The notes beneath the pieces are model-generated. The model ran no database searches, was not told where the DNA came from, and saw only the letters and a list, made by a program, of their open reading frames with translations. The translations under genes and the position numbers were made by a program. A stretch of DNA of 64,000 nucleotides from an uncultured Rhodospirillales bacterium. GTDB taxonomy: Bacteria; Pseudomonadota; Alphaproteobacteria; Kiloniellales; Kiloniellaceae. Positions 45,648 to 54,478 of this stretch are shown in pieces; positions within the stretch are counted from its first letter, which is position 1; every line of letters starts with the position of its first letter. Location of the stretch: assembly GCA_913060675.1 (NCBI GenBank), contig CAJXUS010000010.1, forward strand, positions 31,374-95,373. Direction: 5' to 3'.

Positions 45648-45673
45648 AAAACCTACGGGGCCCCGTAGGTTTT
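45648..45673. promoter_or_regulatory. Perfect 26-bp palindrome in the divK leader
   Basis: AAAACCTACGGGG (45648-45660) is directly followed by its exact complement (45661-45673), with no spacer. The site lies 27 bases before the divK ATG on the template side. It could be an operator for a dimeric regulator or, in RNA, a hairpin near the translation start. Confidence 0.55.
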
Positions 45674-45943
45674 GTAAAATGTCTCAGATGGTTAACCATA
45701 ATACACTGAAACAATACCCTTGAATGTCACACTACTCAACTTTAGTTAACATAAGGTAACGGAAATATTGATTTAATTTTTATCCATTGCAAAAATGTCA
45801 TTAAATAAAATGCGTTAAGACCACTTTTAAATTCCCCCATTTCAATCAGTAAAACCTAAAACTCAGCCCTAACTAACGTCCAAAGAAGTCCTCCTCTAAG
45901 AACCAATTATTGCACATACCAGAACAAACAGGATATAAAAAGA

Positions 45944-45958
45944 GAACATTTATTAAAC
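45944..45958. promoter_or_regulatory. Possible degenerate LexA box before dinB-like gene
   Basis: GAAC (45944-45947), seven bases, AAAC (45955-45958): one mismatch from GAAC-N7-GAAC, the reverse reading of the alphaproteobacterial LexA box. It ends 10 bases before the Pol IV start codon. Weaker than the two perfect boxes in this window. Confidence 0.3.
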
Positions 45959-45968
45959 GTGATAAACC

Positions 45969-47261
45969 ATGCCCTTACTCTGCAGAGATTGCTTTCATTG
46001 GCAAAAGGAAATTATTGCCTCAGCCCCTCACCTTAAGCGGTGCCCTAGCTGTCAATCTCCTCGCATTTTAAGTCACCCTGAACTAGGTGATTTAACAATG
46101 GCACACATTGATTGCGATGCTTTTTACGCAAGCGTTGAAAAACGAGATAATCCCGAGCTCCGTGATAAGCCTGTTATTATAGGGGGCGGCCAACGTGGTG
46201 TTGTCTCTACGGCATGCTATCTGGCGAGGCTCTACGGTGTTCGGTCAGCCATGCCCATGTTTAAAGCACTGCAGGCCTGTCCAAAGGCAATTGTCGTAAA
46301 ACCCACCATGAAAAAATACAAAGAAGCGGGCCTCAAAGTCAGATCTATGATGCAAGAACTCACCCCTCTGGTAGAACCCCTATCCATCGACGAAGCATTT
46401 CTCGATCTGTCCGGGACCAGGCGACTACACGGACATTGCCCAGCAATAACTTTAGCTAAGCTCATAAAAAAAATTGAAACAGAGGTTGGGATCACCGCAT
46501 CGGTAGGCCTAAGTTACAATAAATCCATGGCCAAAATAGCCTCTGACCTGGATAAACCACGTGGTTTTTCTGTACTCGGGAAAAGTAACACTCAGGATTT
46601 TTTAAAGGAACAACCTGTGCGTCTTATATGGGGGGTGGGTAAGAGTTTGGAAAGAAGCCTCCACCGCGACGGATTACGTCAGATCAAAGACCTCCTTCCC
46701 TACAGTGAGGAAGAACTCATGAAAAAGTACGGGATCATGGGCAAGAGGCTATATCATTTTATCCGTGGTGAAGATGGTCGCTCGGTTAATCCAACATCTC
46801 CCACCAAAAGTATTTCAAACGAGACCACTTTTAACCAAGACATCAGCGACTTTAAAAAATTATCCGATATACTTTGGTCTCTGAGCGAAAGTGTTTCCGC
46901 GAGCCTAAAAAAGAAAAAATATGCCGCGAGAACAATTAACCTCAAACTGAAAACCGGAGATTTCAAACAAATTTCACGTAGCCGCAAACCTTTTTCACCA
47001 ACACAGTTGGCTGAAGAAATTTATCAAATAACCTTACCGCTCCTCAAAGAGCAGTGTAACGGGCAAAGATTTCGCTTAATTGGCGTTGGTGGGAGTGATT
47101 TGGTTTCTGACGAGCTAGCCGATCCCGATGATTTTCTTGATCCACAAAAGGAGAAAAGAAAAAAAATTGAAAGCGCCCTTGATGCAGTACGCAACAAACT
47201 CGGCCAGGAAAGTATTATCAAAGGACGCTCTTACAAGGGTCCCGTTAAAAAGAAAGAATAG
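45969..47261 (+). CDS. dinB: DNA polymerase IV (DinB family) with N-terminal Cys4 motif
   Basis: 430 residues. A zinc-finger-like head with Cys5, Cys8, Cys25 and Cys28 precedes the Y-family core: MAHIDCDAFYASVEKRDNPELRDKPVIIGG, the steric gate Phe in DAFYAS, VVSTACYLARLYGVRSAMPMFKA, and the metal site PLSIDEAFLD. Thumb (HhH), and little-finger domain (ETTFNQDISD to LIGVGGSDLV) follow. It copies damaged DNA. The N-terminal Cys motif is a known feature of one alphaproteobacterial DinB branch. It is divergent from divK. Confidence 0.93.
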   Translation: MPLLCRDCFHWQKEIIASAPHLKRCPSCQSPRILSHPELGDLTMAHIDCDAFYASVEKRDNPELRDKPVIIGGGQRGVVSTACYLARLYGVRSAMPMFKALQACPKAIVVKPTMKKYKEAGLKVRSMMQELTPLVEPLSIDEAFLDLSGTRRLHGHCPAITLAKLIKKIETEVGITASVGLSYNKSMAKIASDLDKPRGFSVLGKSNTQDFLKEQPVRLIWGVGKSLERSLHRDGLRQIKDLLPYSEEELMKKYGIMGKRLYHFIRGEDGRSVNPTSPTKSISNETTFNQDISDFKKLSDILWSLSESVSASLKKKKYAARTINLKLKTGDFKQISRSRKPFSPTQLAEEIYQITLPLLKEQCNGQRFRLIGVGGSDLVSDELADPDDFLDPQKEKRKKIESALDAVRNKLGQESIIKGRSYKGPVKKKE

Positions 47262-47269
47262 TCCAACCG

Positions 47270-48106
47270 CTATTCGCAAACAGGTTTCTTTGTCGCCTCA
47301 AATTCAATGAGGTCCCCTGCGACTGTAAAGTTTCCAAAATCGAGCTCAATCTCCGTAACAACCCCATTTTCATACAAAAGAAGTGACTGTTCTTGAACAG
47401 GTACGGTACTGCCATCCTTTTGTTCGTAAAACGCGAGGAAAACACGCCAGGCGTTGAGTTCCTCCATTTCAGGAAATATACTCTTTGCTTCGACAGGAAG
47501 GATAACAGCTGACACATTAAAGGCCTCAAGCTCAGTTGTGCCGTCGAATACAGGGTAGTTAATTGTCATTTTGCCAGTTTGAGCTGCCGATATGATCTCG
47601 GATAAAAAAGCAGTCGGGAAAAGGGCATTTTTTAATTCAGCCGTTTTTTGTTCAGGTGCCGTGATATCCACAGTGACGATGTCTTTTGCTTCATCGCGTA
47701 AAGCCCGCCCCAGAAAATTAGACGGCCCTGAAACACTATCGCCTTGGTGCACAGCAAAACGATACCGGGAACCATCTTGAGCCTCCCAAGTGCTAAAACG
47801 AAGTGCCATTTGAATCGATTGACCATTGCTGTAGGCAACATTCATATCGAGTTCATTCTTCACAACCCATCCCTTACAATCACTTGTCCAATCATAAACG
47901 ATGTGGCCATTCATATTGTTTATCGCTCCTTGATGAGAAGCTTTCAGATCTAAACTGTAGACGGCTTTGTGTGGAAGTAAATCAACACCAACTGAAGCAG
48001 CATTTGCAACATTCTGGGCCGCGCTACAAACGTTAACAACCCCAAACACCGCAAGGCAAAGTACGCCGATAAAAGGATTAAGTCGCTTCTTTTTAATATT
48101 GGGCAT
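47270..48106 (-). CDS. EipB family (DUF1849) periplasmic protein
   Basis: 278 residues from the ATG at 48106, with a signal peptide (NPFIGVLCLAVFGVVNVCSAA). The mature part fits the EipB beta-spiral family: LLPHKAVYSLDLKASHQGAINNMNGHIVYDWTSDCKGWVVKNEL, a long series of strands, then YENGVVTEIELDFGNFTVAGDLIEFEATKKPVCE. Two Cys residues, after TSD and in the last four positions, match the conserved EipB disulfide. In Brucella EipB supports envelope integrity. The gene is convergent with dinB, nine bases apart. Confidence 0.85.
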   Translation of the reverse strand: MPNIKKKRLNPFIGVLCLAVFGVVNVCSAAQNVANAASVGVDLLPHKAVYSLDLKASHQGAINNMNGHIVYDWTSDCKGWVVKNELDMNVAYSNGQSIQMALRFSTWEAQDGSRYRFAVHQGDSVSGPSNFLGRALRDEAKDIVTVDITAPEQKTAELKNALFPTAFLSEIISAAQTGKMTINYPVFDGTTELEAFNVSAVILPVEAKSIFPEMEELNAWRVFLAFYEQKDGSTVPVQEQSLLLYENGVVTEIELDFGNFTVAGDLIEFEATKKPVCE

Positions 48107-48432
48107 GAATATTTTTTTCCGATCAAGGACCAAAGAACTCCCGTCAAATCATGACATCATCTCTTATTAATAAACACAATAGATTGCGACAATTATGGCT
48201 TTAAGATGATTGATCAAAGAATTTTCATTAAGAAGAGTCATCTGCCCCAAAATACAAAGGCGCATTTTTTGCCGACTAATCCCCAATTGAACCTGTATTC
48301 TAAGAATAATTTGCATGTCCAAGATATGTGAGGACATCGAAAACTGTTTTTTACCTTTAAAAACAAAGCACTTTGAAAATCAATAACCTTGGCATCCAAT
48401 TTGCATATTTAGCTTCGTTATCTACAACTGTA

Positions 48433-49206
48433 ATGGTGGTGAACGTGACATATACGGATGCATTTGACAGGCTTGATACACTTTGCCCTGTGACTTTTGA
48501 GAAAAACGATGAAGTCAAAATATCAGCTGACAGAGACAATCTGATGTTTCGGCTCAGACGTATTGCCTACGCGCACCCAAATGACAGCAAACGAATATCT
48601 GATAAACAGGTTATCGAATTGTTAGAGGCAGCAGCTCTTGCTGAACAAACTCTTTCAGAGCAACAAGACCGTATCCGCTATTTGGAGACCCTCTCTATTA
48701 CAGATGAGTTAACAGGACTCTTAAATCGCAGAGGCTTTCAGCAAGAACTCGATCGCACGTTAAACAGAGCCACGAGAACTGGCGACCAAGGCGTTCTTGT
48801 TATTTGCGATATGAACCATTTTAAATCAATTAATGATACCTATGGTCACCTCGCAGGGGATAACGTCCTTAAAGAAGTCGCAAAGGCCCTTCAAAACCAT
48901 TGCCGAAAAAGTGATTATGTTGCTCGTTTAAGCGGTGATGAATTTGCCGTACTAATGCCGAACACTTCGCCTGGAAAGGTCACGGCGATTGTTAACAAGC
49001 TAAACAAAGTACTCAACCTACTTGTTGTACGCTGGGGTAAGCATGAAATTCCCGTCTCTGTCAGTGTCGGTCATGAAAAATACACATCCTCTAGTTCTGC
49101 CAACCAGCTTCTCCATTCAGCCGATAAGGCCATGTACCATAGCAAGGGCAGTAAGCTGACATGCGCAGGTTCAAATAATATTTACCTAGAAAGAAGGTCA
49201 TCCTGA
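48433..49206 (+). CDS. GGDEF domain diguanylate cyclase
   Basis: About 257 residues from the ATG at 48433; a TTG at 48373 would add 20. An N-terminal helical region (about 1-90, with a coiled stretch EAAALAEQTLSEQQDRIRYLETL) precedes a single GGDEF domain: ITDELTGLLNRRGFQQEL, DMNHFKSINDTYGHLAGDNVL, and the active-site variant SGDEF. An RxxD inhibitory site (RKSD) lies five residues before it. It should make c-di-GMP in the cytoplasm and is the second cyclase within 5 kb of pleD. The N-terminal input has no known domain. Confidence 0.85.
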   Translation: MVVNVTYTDAFDRLDTLCPVTFEKNDEVKISADRDNLMFRLRRIAYAHPNDSKRISDKQVIELLEAAALAEQTLSEQQDRIRYLETLSITDELTGLLNRRGFQQELDRTLNRATRTGDQGVLVICDMNHFKSINDTYGHLAGDNVLKEVAKALQNHCRKSDYVARLSGDEFAVLMPNTSPGKVTAIVNKLNKVLNLLVVRWGKHEIPVSVSVGHEKYTSSSSANQLLHSADKAMYHSKGSKLTCAGSNNIYLERRSS

Positions 49207-49308
49207 GTTCTCAGCACTTCGTTCTCAATAATTGGCTCCTACCTTTATCGTGATAACGAGTGCACAACCACAGGCTCCTAATCAGCAGAACCAGCACCTT
49301 CAAAAAAA

Positions 49309-49340
49309 CAGCCCCTAGTTTCTCACTGGGGCTGTTTTTT
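49309..49340. terminator. Bidirectional terminator
   Basis: CAGCCCC (49309-49315) and GGGGCTG (49328-49334), with an A run before and a T run after, form an extended stem between the convergent GGDEF and lipoprotein genes. Confidence 0.85.
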
Positions 49341-49381
49341 ATCTTCTTAATACTTAAATTCTTGGGAACCGAATTAGGAGG

Positions 49382-49882
49382 TTATCCGCCAAAACCAGCA
49401 GGATTTACGCCGTCTGCTAAATAATCCTCGCCTTCGAAAATCTCCGCTATTTGGTCATCAAATTCGGCAACCTCAACAGCAAGGTGATTTGTTCTTGCAT
49501 CAATTGCCGCAATTTCTTGAGAATAAGCAGAGATCACATTGGGATCTACTGCTCCCAATTGTGCGTCTTCGGAAAAATAACTAACTGAGCTGTCAATATT
49601 AGAAACTTGTGCAAACTCAATTTCATCAACAGGAGAGAGAGGCTCAAGCACAGTATCCGCAACTTCAAAGTCCGCGTATTCTTCACACAACTCACCTTGC
49701 ATAACTCTGATCAGTGCACAGTCCTGTTGCGCTACCGCAGAAATACCGTGGTCGGTGAGAGTTTTACCACTAAAAAAATAACTGGCAACATCAACAGCAA
49801 GGGAAGCAACTCCAATTGCAGGAGGCAGAGCACAACCCGATAATGTCAATGCAAGTGTCGAAGCGACAAGTATACGCTGCAT
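49382..49882 (-). CDS. Putative lipoprotein
   Basis: 166 residues with signal peptide and lipobox (LTLSGC, Cys17). A conserved-looking stretch SGKTLTDHGISAVAQQDCALIRVMQGELCEEY follows, which resembles an uncharacterised lipoprotein family of Rhodospirillales-type bacteria (from memory). The C-terminal half is acidic, with a predicted helix (NHLAVEVAEFDDQIAEIFEGEDYLADG). GGGGGGAA lies before the ATG. Function unknown. Confidence 0.65.
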   Translation of the reverse strand: MQRILVASTLALTLSGCALPPAIGVASLAVDVASYFFSGKTLTDHGISAVAQQDCALIRVMQGELCEEYADFEVADTVLEPLSPVDEIEFAQVSNIDSSVSYFSEDAQLGAVDPNVISAYSQEIAAIDARTNHLAVEVAEFDDQIAEIFEGEDYLADGVNPAGFGG

Positions 49883-50124
49883 GGTATTCCCCCCAGGAAT
49901 ATGCTTAACCTAATTGAAATCATGAGTCATTTTCACTCCAAGCACAAGTGAAAACATGGTTAAGCATAAAATTTTATATAGATTTCGACTCCAGCGGGAA
50001 AGACTTCTCCTTCATCCCCACTGGGGCGAGTCAAAGCCGCCCTACCTATGACAGCAGAGCGGTTTTGATATTGTGAAATGCAAAATACCCCGTAACAGGG
50101 TCTCCAGTAAGTAAGAATACAGAC

Positions 50125-51912
50125 TTATTCTGCCTCTTCTAATGGCAAGTCCAACTTAATGTGCAATTCACGAAGACGCTCTTCGCCAACTTCAGCTGGA
50201 GCCTTCATCAAGAGATCTTCTGCTTTGCCGTTCATAGGAAAAGCAATTATTTCACGGATGTTTGGCTCATCAGCAAGCATCATGACCATACGGTCAACGC
50301 CTGGTGCAGAACCACCGTGGGGAGGAGCACCAAATTTAAAGGCAGACAACATACCGCCAAAGCTCTCTTCAACATCGGTATTGCTATAACCAGCAACCTC
50401 GAAAGCCTTGTACATGATATCTGCGCGGTGATTACGAATAGCACCAGATGATAGCTCGATACCATTACAAACAATATCGTACTGATAGGCGTTGATCGTC
50501 AAAGGATCTTGGTTTTCTAGTGCATCCATTCCACCCTGAGGCATTGAGAATGGGTTGTGACTAAAATCAATCTTGCCTGTAGTTTCATCCAATTCGTACA
50601 TTGGGAAATCAACAATCCAGCAGAACTTAAAGACTTTCTTATCCAGAAGATCCAGATCCGTTCCAAGCTTGTTACGAACCTGACCAGCGAACTTAGCTGC
50701 AGCAAGCTCTTTATCACAGGCAAAGAAAACTGCGTCGCCATTGTTAAGACCTGCAACTTCTTTAATCTGAGCCAGACGCTCTTCATCAAGATTTTTTGCA
50801 ATCGGTCCTTTAGGAACACCATCTTTATCAAAAATCACATAACCAAGACCGGCGGCGCCTTCTTTACGTGCCCAATCATTGAACTTATCAAAGAAGCTAC
50901 GTGGGTTCGCAGCAGTACCCGGTGCAGGTATAGCGCGAACGACAGATCCGCCCTCAATTGCACGGGCAAAAATGCCAAACGTAGAACCGCGGAAGGCTTC
51001 TGTTACATCATTGATGATAATAGGGTTACGCAGATCAGGCTTATCTGAACCATATTTCGCCATAGATTCCGCGTAAGGAATACGCTGGAATGGATAAGGC
51101 GAAACTTCACGGCCATCTGCAAACTCTTCAAAGACCCCATGAAGAACAGGCTCAATCGCGTTAAAGACATCATCCTGTGTCACGTAACTCATCTCAAAGT
51201 CGAGCTGATAAAATTCACCAGGAGAGCGATCAGCACGGCTATCTTCATCACGGAAACAAGGAGCAACCTGGAAGTAACGATCAACGCCACCAACCATCAA
51301 AAGCTGCTTAAACATCTGAGGTGCTTGCGGCAGTGCATAGAATTTACCAGGGTGAATACGACTAGGCACGAGGAAGTCACGTGCACCTTCAGGGCTAGAA
51401 GCCGTCAAGATCGGCGTCTGGATTTCCATGAAATCCTGTTCGATCATGCGACGACGAAGAGAAGAGATAACTCCTGAACGAAGCTTGAGTTTCTTCACCA
51501 TTTTTTCGCGGCGCAAATCGAGATAGCGATATCTTAGTCGTGTGTCTTCACCAGCATCTTCATCAGAGTTCACCTGAAGAGGTAGAACATCAGCACGAGA
51601 TTGAATTTCAAGTTCACGAACGCGAATTTCAATCTCACCCGTTGGTAATGTTGGATTTATCGTTTCCGCAGTACGGCTAACAACTTCACCTGTTACAGTA
51701 ATGACTGATTCTACACGGGTATTCTCTAACTCTTGAAAGAGAGGGCTAGAGACATCAACCACGCACTGCGTAATACCAAAGCTGTCACGCAGATCAACAA
51801 AAAGAAGTTGTCCGTGATCACGTTTACGGTGGACCCAACCAGATAGGCGAACTTCCTGACCTTCGTCTGAAAGGCGCAGTTCAGCACATTTATGGGAACG
51901 ATACGGATGCAT
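50125..51912 (-). CDS. aspS: Aspartyl-tRNA synthetase
   Basis: 595 residues, the bacterial-type length. N-terminal OB fold ([29 protein letters not shown]), class II motif 2 ([25 protein letters not shown]), the bacterial insertion domain (about 290-410), and motif 3 ([14 protein letters not shown]). It charges tRNA-Asp; together with GatCAB in the same window it may also supply Asp-tRNA-Asn for amidation if the enzyme is non-discriminating. It is divergent from rnd. Confidence 0.96.
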   Translation of the reverse strand: MHPYRSHKCAELRLSDEGQEVRLSGWVHRKRDHGQLLFVDLRDSFGITQCVVDVSSPLFQELENTRVESVITVTGEVVSRTAETINPTLPTGEIEIRVRELEIQSRADVLPLQVNSDEDAGEDTRLRYRYLDLRREKMVKKLKLRSGVISSLRRRMIEQDFMEIQTPILTASSPEGARDFLVPSRIHPGKFYALPQAPQMFKQLLMVGGVDRYFQVAPCFRDEDSRADRSPGEFYQLDFEMSYVTQDDVFNAIEPVLHGVFEEFADGREVSPYPFQRIPYAESMAKYGSDKPDLRNPIIINDVTEAFRGSTFGIFARAIEGGSVVRAIPAPGTAANPRSFFDKFNDWARKEGAAGLGYVIFDKDGVPKGPIAKNLDEERLAQIKEVAGLNNGDAVFFACDKELAAAKFAGQVRNKLGTDLDLLDKKVFKFCWIVDFPMYELDETTGKIDFSHNPFSMPQGGMDALENQDPLTINAYQYDIVCNGIELSSGAIRNHRADIMYKAFEVAGYSNTDVEESFGGMLSAFKFGAPPHGGSAPGVDRMVMMLADEPNIREIIAFPMNGKAEDLLMKAPAEVGEERLRELHIKLDLPLEEAE

Positions 51913-52218
51913 AGTATTTCCTTTGGCATTTTAGCTGTCTAGGTCCAGCAAGAATGCGTAGCTTCCAATCTTAAAAGGCAAGAGCCTTGGCCCAAAATTT
52001 ATTGCCTGACAGATTGAATCGTACACTTTGCCAAAACCATCAAATATTCCGTTGGAAAAAGGCATTCAAACGCTCTTTTGTCAAGGTTTAGAGCCTCAAG
52101 TTTGATCAAACTAATAGAAAAAAAACACTCCCGACACTTTTTGGGATATAATTAAAGGAAATTACAGGTTTTCCACATTGCTCTTTCTAAGCTGGGATCT
52201 GCCAAGTATAGTCCCGCC
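51913..52218. other. 306-base divergent promoter region aspS/rnd
   Basis: No gene, repeat or clear terminator is seen. It must hold the promoters of aspS and rnd, but none is strong enough to mark. Confidence 0.4.
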
Positions 52219-53370
52219 ATGACATTGATTACATCTAGTAAAGAACTATCGGATCTCTGCCAGGAATTGGCCAAATCTGACGTCGTAACTGTTGATACAG
52301 AATTCCTTCGTGAATCCACGTATTGGCCGAAACTCTGTCTTGTTCAGGTTGCTGACGTCAATCGCTTTGCTGCGATTGATGTTCTGGCGCCTGATATTGA
52401 TCTCACACCGCTATTTGATTTGATGAAGAAGCAGGATGTCTTGAAAGTCTTCCATTCTGCACGTCAGGATTTGGAAATATTTCATCTACTCATGGACGAA
52501 GTTCCCTATCCGCTCTTTGACACTCAAGTTGCCGCTATGGTTTGCGGGTTTGGTGATTCAATCGGCTATGATAATCTTGCCCGTAGATTAGTGAACGTAG
52601 AAATTGATAAATCAGCACGCTTTGCCGATTGGTCTCGTCGCCCATTAACTCCAAAACAGATATCCTATGCCTTATCAGATGTAACCCATTTGCGTGACAT
52701 CTATACAAAGTTGCGAGAGCAAATTGATAAAAGTGGTCGTGAGCACTGGCTTAACGAAGAGATGGCAATCCTCGAAAACCCAGAGACTTACAGGCAAGAT
52801 CCAGAGACATCCTGGTTAAGATTAAAGACGCGCTCAAATGATCGTCAGTATTTGGCAATCCTAAAAGAGTTGGCTGCCTGGCGTGAGCTAGAAGCACAGC
52901 GTCGGGACTCTCCTAGAGGTCGGGTGATCAAAGACGAGCAACTATATGATATTGCCTCTAACCGACCTGTAGATTCAAAAGAATTATCAAAAACCCGCGG
53001 CGTATCTGTGGATATGGCGGATGGCCGCCTAGGGAAAGAGATTCTCGTTGCTGTTAAAAGGGCAATGGATCTCCCCAAAAAGGATTGCCCTGCCCCTAAA
53101 GAACGCACCATCCCGAATAATGGATTAGGCGCCATTATGGATTTGCTCCGGGTCTTGTTAAAACAGTCATGTGATGAGTACGAAGTTGCCCAAAAACTGA
53201 TTGCTAACAGCAGCGATTTAGAAAAAATTGCAGCAGATGATAACGCTGATGTAAAAGCTCTCTCTGGATGGCGTCGCGAAGTGTTTGGCGAAAAAGCTCT
53301 CCGCCTCAAAAAAGGGTTAATCGCCCTTAGCATCAAGAATGGCAAACTTGTTGTGGAGGATCTCGATTAA
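52219..53370 (+). CDS. rnd: Ribonuclease D
   Basis: 383 residues. DEDDy exonuclease motifs: VVTVDTEFLRE (ExoI), KVFHSARQDLEIFHLLMDEVPYPLFDTQVA (ExoII) and YALSDVTHLRDIYTKL (ExoIII, with the Tyr). An HRDC domain follows (LAILKELAAWRELEAQRRDSPRGRVIKDEQLYDIASNRP), and a second HRDC-like segment closes the protein. It trims tRNA 3' ends. Its 3' end carries a GGAGG that may serve the next gene. Confidence 0.94.
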   Translation: MTLITSSKELSDLCQELAKSDVVTVDTEFLRESTYWPKLCLVQVADVNRFAAIDVLAPDIDLTPLFDLMKKQDVLKVFHSARQDLEIFHLLMDEVPYPLFDTQVAAMVCGFGDSIGYDNLARRLVNVEIDKSARFADWSRRPLTPKQISYALSDVTHLRDIYTKLREQIDKSGREHWLNEEMAILENPETYRQDPETSWLRLKTRSNDRQYLAILKELAAWRELEAQRRDSPRGRVIKDEQLYDIASNRPVDSKELSKTRGVSVDMADGRLGKEILVAVKRAMDLPKKDCPAPKERTIPNNGLGAIMDLLRVLLKQSCDEYEVAQKLIANSSDLEKIAADDNADVKALSGWRREVFGEKALRLKKGLIALSIKNGKLVVEDLD

Positions 53371-54448
53371 TTTCCGGCTGGGTAATTTATCTCACCATAT
53401 ATTAAGTATTGCAGCCGGACTTTTTCTTATGTCTGGCATAACGGTATGGGCTGAATCTGAGCCCCCGGCAGCGCCCCTGCTTGCCTTCCCTGTTGTTTGT
53501 GACACCTCAAGCGATTGCTTTATTCAACATTACTTTGATTACGCCCCTGGCCCTGAGGCCCTTGATCACACTTGCGGTATCCTCACATACAACGGCCATA
53601 AGGGGATCGATATTCGGGTCAGCTCTCCTAAATGGAAAGGTGCTGGCTTCCCGGTAATTTCAGCAGCCAGAGGCGAAATTGAGATAATCAAGGATGGCAT
53701 TCCTGATCGAGCCCTAAACCAAGATGAGATCAAATCAGCAAGAGGCTTAGCTCCAAAACCAAGTAATTCTGTTGTCATAAATCACGGTAACGGGTGGCGA
53801 ACTCATTACGGACATTTGAGACAGGGAAGCGTTATCGTTAAACCCGGCCAAGAAGTCGCTAGGGGATCTTTATTAGGGCTAGTAGGCTTATCAGGCTCAA
53901 CAAGCTTTCCTCATTTACATTTTCACCTTTCATACAAAGGACAAAATATTGATCCTTTTACCGGGATGAAGGGGAATGAGGGCTGTGAAGTCGCTGCCAC
54001 GGGCAGATCATATTGGTCCGCAGATGCCAATGCCAAACTAGGTTATCGTAACGGTGGTGTCTTCAGGACCGGCTTTTCTGATCACTTTCCCAGCTTTGAT
54101 GAACTAGAAATCAGCGATATCGATATAAAAATCTATAAACCGGGTACGACGGAAATCTACTTTTGGGTAAACCTATGGGGAATACGCAAAGGGGACCAAG
54201 AAGAACTGCAAATTTATAAACCGGATGGAACCGTATATAAAAGAAGTAGCACAGCAGTAACAAGTTCCGTCGTAGGCTTGAGAAGTTTCCATCACGCCAG
54301 TAGCTTGCCCTTTCCCCCAGGTACCTACCAGATAAATTACAAGCTAAGAAGACAAGTGAAAAACAAGCGCTCTGAAGTGATAATTAATGTTGATAGCACA
54401 ATGGAAATACTTCCCCAGAAGGAAATATTTACGTCGCCGGAAAACTAA
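53339..54448 (+). CDS. M23 family peptidoglycan endopeptidase (secreted)
   Basis: Up to 369 residues if started at the ATG at 53339, which lies inside rnd. A signal peptide is visible (HHILSIAAGLFLMSGITVWA). LytM/M23 metal and active-site motifs are present: GHKGIDIRV, GNGWRTHYGHLRQGSV and HLHFHLSYKG. The C-terminal 130 residues look beta-rich (IYFWVNLWGIRKGDQEELQIYKPDG) and have no known domain. A strong GGAGG (53355-53359) points at an ATT codon at 53366, which would shorten the protein by nine residues to a standard signal peptide. The enzyme should cut peptide cross-links in the periplasm. Confidence 0.85.
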   Translation: MANLLWRISINFRLGNLSHHILSIAAGLFLMSGITVWAESEPPAAPLLAFPVVCDTSSDCFIQHYFDYAPGPEALDHTCGILTYNGHKGIDIRVSSPKWKGAGFPVISAARGEIEIIKDGIPDRALNQDEIKSARGLAPKPSNSVVINHGNGWRTHYGHLRQGSVIVKPGQEVARGSLLGLVGLSGSTSFPHLHFHLSYKGQNIDPFTGMKGNEGCEVAATGRSYWSADANAKLGYRNGGVFRTGFSDHFPSFDELEISDIDIKIYKPGTTEIYFWVNLWGIRKGDQEELQIYKPDGTVYKRSSTAVTSSVVGLRSFHHASSLPFPPGTYQINYKLRRQVKNKRSEVIINVDSTMEILPQKEIFTSPEN

Positions 54449-54478
54449 ATCAAAGCCCTAACGTAATAAAGACAACGA

